NCBI GenBank assembly: GCA_036397475.1
Contig: DASWIV010000226.1
Location: forward strand, 1-6,582
Length of the DNA: 6,582 nt
Origin: DASWIV01 sp036397475
Lineage (GTDB): Bacteria > JAJVIF01 > JAPKYR01
Reading direction: 5' to 3'
A program made the translations under genes and the position numbers. Positions within the stretch are counted from its first letter, which is position 1. Each line of letters starts with the position of its first letter. Shown piece by piece: positions 5,823 to 6,582 of the stretch. The notes under the pieces were generated by a model. It made no database searches, had not been told where the DNA came from, and was given only the letters and a program-made list of their open reading frames with translations.

Positions 5823-6278
5823 TTATTCTCCTGTCTCAACCGGGATGTTTCTGCGCGATCCTGCTCTGGCAATTTTGACAGTTAGCACACCATTCTCAAG
5901 ATTCGCACTGACGGTTTTCGGATCGGTTCCGGTGGGAATTTCAAAAGTCCGAATAAACGATCCAAAACCTCTTTCCAGCCTTATATATTCCTCGTCATGT
6001 GTATCTCTTACAAAATTCCTCGAGCCCCTGACCTCGAGCATATTACCCTGTACACGCAGGTCTATTTCCTCACGAGCCATGCCGGGGACTTCGAGTGTAA
6101 TGACAATGCCATCATCGAATTCATACACATCCGCCGACGGACTGAACGATCTTCCTGCGAGAAATTCAGTCTGAGACCGTCCATAGGGATGGTGTGTATC
6201 AAACATATCACCGAGTTCGTCGGAGAAAAACATCTTATCGCCAAAGAAATCGGGTAAATTTTTAGGAGGTTCAGCCAT
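5823..6278 (-). CDS. hsp20: Small heat-shock protein, Hsp20/alpha-crystallin family
   Basis: This 151-residue small heat-shock protein is an ATP-independent holdase that keeps unfolding proteins soluble for refolding by DnaK/DnaJ. An N-terminal arm (1-45) rich in Phe and acidic residues is followed by the alpha-crystallin domain (~46-140). The domain shows SPSADVYEFDDG, EVPGM (63-67), ERGFGSFIRTF (102-112) and the hallmark A-x-x-x-n-G-V-L (125-132). The C-terminal I-x-V motif (Ile145-Pro-Val147) used in oligomer assembly is present. The ATG at 6276-6278 lacks a Shine-Dalgarno and follows an AT-rich leader of about 24 bases. It is the first gene of hsp20-orf108-dnaJ. Upstream lie a TTGACA promoter, an inverted repeat over the -10 region and a HAIR-like operator, which fits heat-inducible control by a repressor. 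Confidence 0.96.
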   Translation of the reverse strand: MAEPPKNLPDFFGDKMFFSDELGDMFDTHHPYGRSQTEFLAGRSFSPSADVYEFDDGIVITLEVPGMAREEIDLRVQGNMLEVRGSRNFVRDTHDEEYIRLERGFGSFIRTFEIPTGTDPKTVSANLENGVLTVKIARAGSRRNIPVETGE

Positions 6279-6302
6279 AAGAATACAGTAATAATACAGT
6301 TC

Positions 6303-6322
6303 TAATAGTATCTACACTATTA
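6303..6322 (-). repeat. Operator-like inverted repeat over the hsp20 -10 region
   Basis: TAATAGT and ACTATTA form a perfect 7-base-arm inverted repeat with a six-base spacer. It covers the predicted -10 box and the start site of the hsp20 promoter, where a repressor dimer would block RNA polymerase. The AT-rich arms leave room for chance. The sequence does not match CIRCE or HAIR. Confidence 0.4.
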
Positions 6323-6337
6323 AATTATTATTGTCAA
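6309..6337 (-). promoter_or_regulatory. Promoter of the hsp20-orf108-dnaJ operon
   Basis: A perfect -35 TTGACA (6332-6337) is followed after 17 bases by TAGATA (6309-6314) as the best-spaced -10, which is only a 3/6 match. TTGACA suggests the housekeeping sigma factor rather than sigma-32, whose -10 is C-rich. Transcription would start near 6302, giving a leader of about 24 bases. A weak -10 with a perfect -35 is common at regulated promoters. Confidence 0.55.
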
Positions 6338-6347
6338 GTGATTTGAG

Positions 6348-6366
6348 TTGAGTATGTTATACTCAA
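6348..6366 (-). promoter_or_regulatory. HAIR-like operator (HspR-associated inverted repeat)
   Basis: TTGAGT (6348-6353), seven bases, then ACTCAA (6361-6366). This is the core and exact spacing of the HAIR consensus CTTGAGT-N7-ACTCAAG bound by the MerR-type heat-shock repressor HspR; only the outermost C and G differ. The arms extend inward to a perfect 8-base match (TTGAGTAT / ATACTCAA). A second TTGAGT (6343-6348) overlaps on the left. The site lies 10 bases upstream of the hsp20 -35 box, centred about 55 bases before the predicted start, and overlaps the stop codon of the preceding DAHP synthase gene. No hspR gene is in the window. The alternative, a terminator hairpin for the preceding gene, is unlikely because no T run follows. 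Confidence 0.6.
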
Positions 6367-6582
6367 TGCGGGGATAATATCTTTCGCCCCACCGACGCCC
6401 CCATCATCATTAATTCATCCATCAGTTTTCCAAACTGCTCGAAATTCAACGCCTGAAAACCATCCGAATACGCCATTGGCGGATCGGGATGAATCTCGAT
6501 CAGCAACCCGTCCGCTCCTGCCGCCAGGGCAGCCTTTGCCATCGATGGTACTCTTGACGATACCCCGGTGGCATGTGACGGG
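6363..6582 (-). CDS. aroF: 3-deoxy-7-phosphoheptulonate (DAHP) synthase, type I-beta, C-terminal end
   Basis: The last 72 residues of a DAHP synthase enter from the right edge and end at a TGA stop (6363-6365). The enzyme condenses phosphoenolpyruvate with erythrose 4-phosphate, the first step of the shikimate pathway to aromatic amino acids. The fragment begins with PSHATG and continues with AALAAGADGLLIEIHPDP and YSDGFQAL, the hallmark C-terminal motifs of the class. His3, Glu29 and Asp40 of the fragment have the spacing of the metal ligands of the Thermotoga maritima enzyme (His272, Glu298, Asp309). The related KDO-8-phosphate synthase has different motifs here. The tail after FEQFGKLMDELMMMG is short and ends SPH. 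No regulatory domain follows the barrel; an N-terminal one cannot be judged. The stop overlaps the HAIR-like operator of the next operon. Confidence 0.93.
   Translation of the reverse strand, partial: PSHATGVSSRVPSMAKAALAAGADGLLIEIHPDPPMAYSDGFQALNFEQFGKLMDELMMMGASVGRKILSPH

Noticed and set aside
5819..5872. Longer N-terminus for the 108-residue protein (start at 5872)
   Set aside because: It would overlap hsp20 by 50 bases and has no ribosome-binding site, while the ATG at 5818 has AGGAG nine bases upstream.
6279..6362. CIRCE element or sigma-32 promoter upstream of hsp20
   Set aside because: No TTAGCACTC-N9-GAGTGCTAA is present, and the -10 region has no C-rich CCCCAT-like box.
6348..6366. 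TTGAGTAT/ATACTCAA hairpin as terminator of the DAHP synthase gene
   Set aside because: The stem is AT-rich and no T run follows on the minus strand; the match to the HAIR core and spacing explains it better.

Overview
The window is about 6.6 kb of an ordinary bacterial chromosome, close to 50% GC. I cannot assign a phylum from these genes. There is no sign of phage, IS element, CRISPR array or tRNA/rRNA. Eight genes lie head to tail on the minus strand. One truncated gene enters from the left edge on the plus strand and converges on them.

In minus-strand transcription order (right to left) the layout is as follows. First comes the C-terminal end of a type I-beta DAHP synthase (shikimate pathway entry). 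Next is a compact heat-shock operon, hsp20 - orf108 - dnaJ, with gaps of only 4 and 13 bases. Then come a D-2-hydroxyacid dehydrogenase, a 488-base AT-rich gap, a two-domain GNAT acetyltransferase, a small class transaldolase, and a short GNAT acetyltransferase. The partial plus-strand gene at 1-232 encodes a protein with a Cys-rich acidic tail and is followed by an intrinsic terminator.

The most informative signals are regulatory. Upstream of hsp20 is a 19-base inverted repeat (TTGAGT-N7-ACTCAA) that matches the core of the HspR-associated inverted repeat (HAIR). Next to it is a perfect TTGACA -35 box, and a second inverted repeat lies over the -10 region. Together they suggest that hsp20-orf108-dnaJ is a repressed heat-shock operon, with orf108 an uncharacterised member of a chaperone cassette. 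Between dnaJ and the dehydrogenase gene, an 8-base element occurs three times in alternating orientation. One copy contains the dehydrogenase Shine-Dalgarno, so two mutually exclusive RNA helices can be drawn, one freeing and one masking the ribosome-binding site.

The dehydrogenase has Gly where this family has its catalytic His (TPG instead of TPH), although the nucleotide-binding motif and the catalytic Arg and Glu are intact. The central gap (2630-3117) holds several strong inverted repeats but no convincing gene. Apart from these points the region looks like housekeeping and accessory metabolism, and I do not see a novel multi-gene defence or mobile system.
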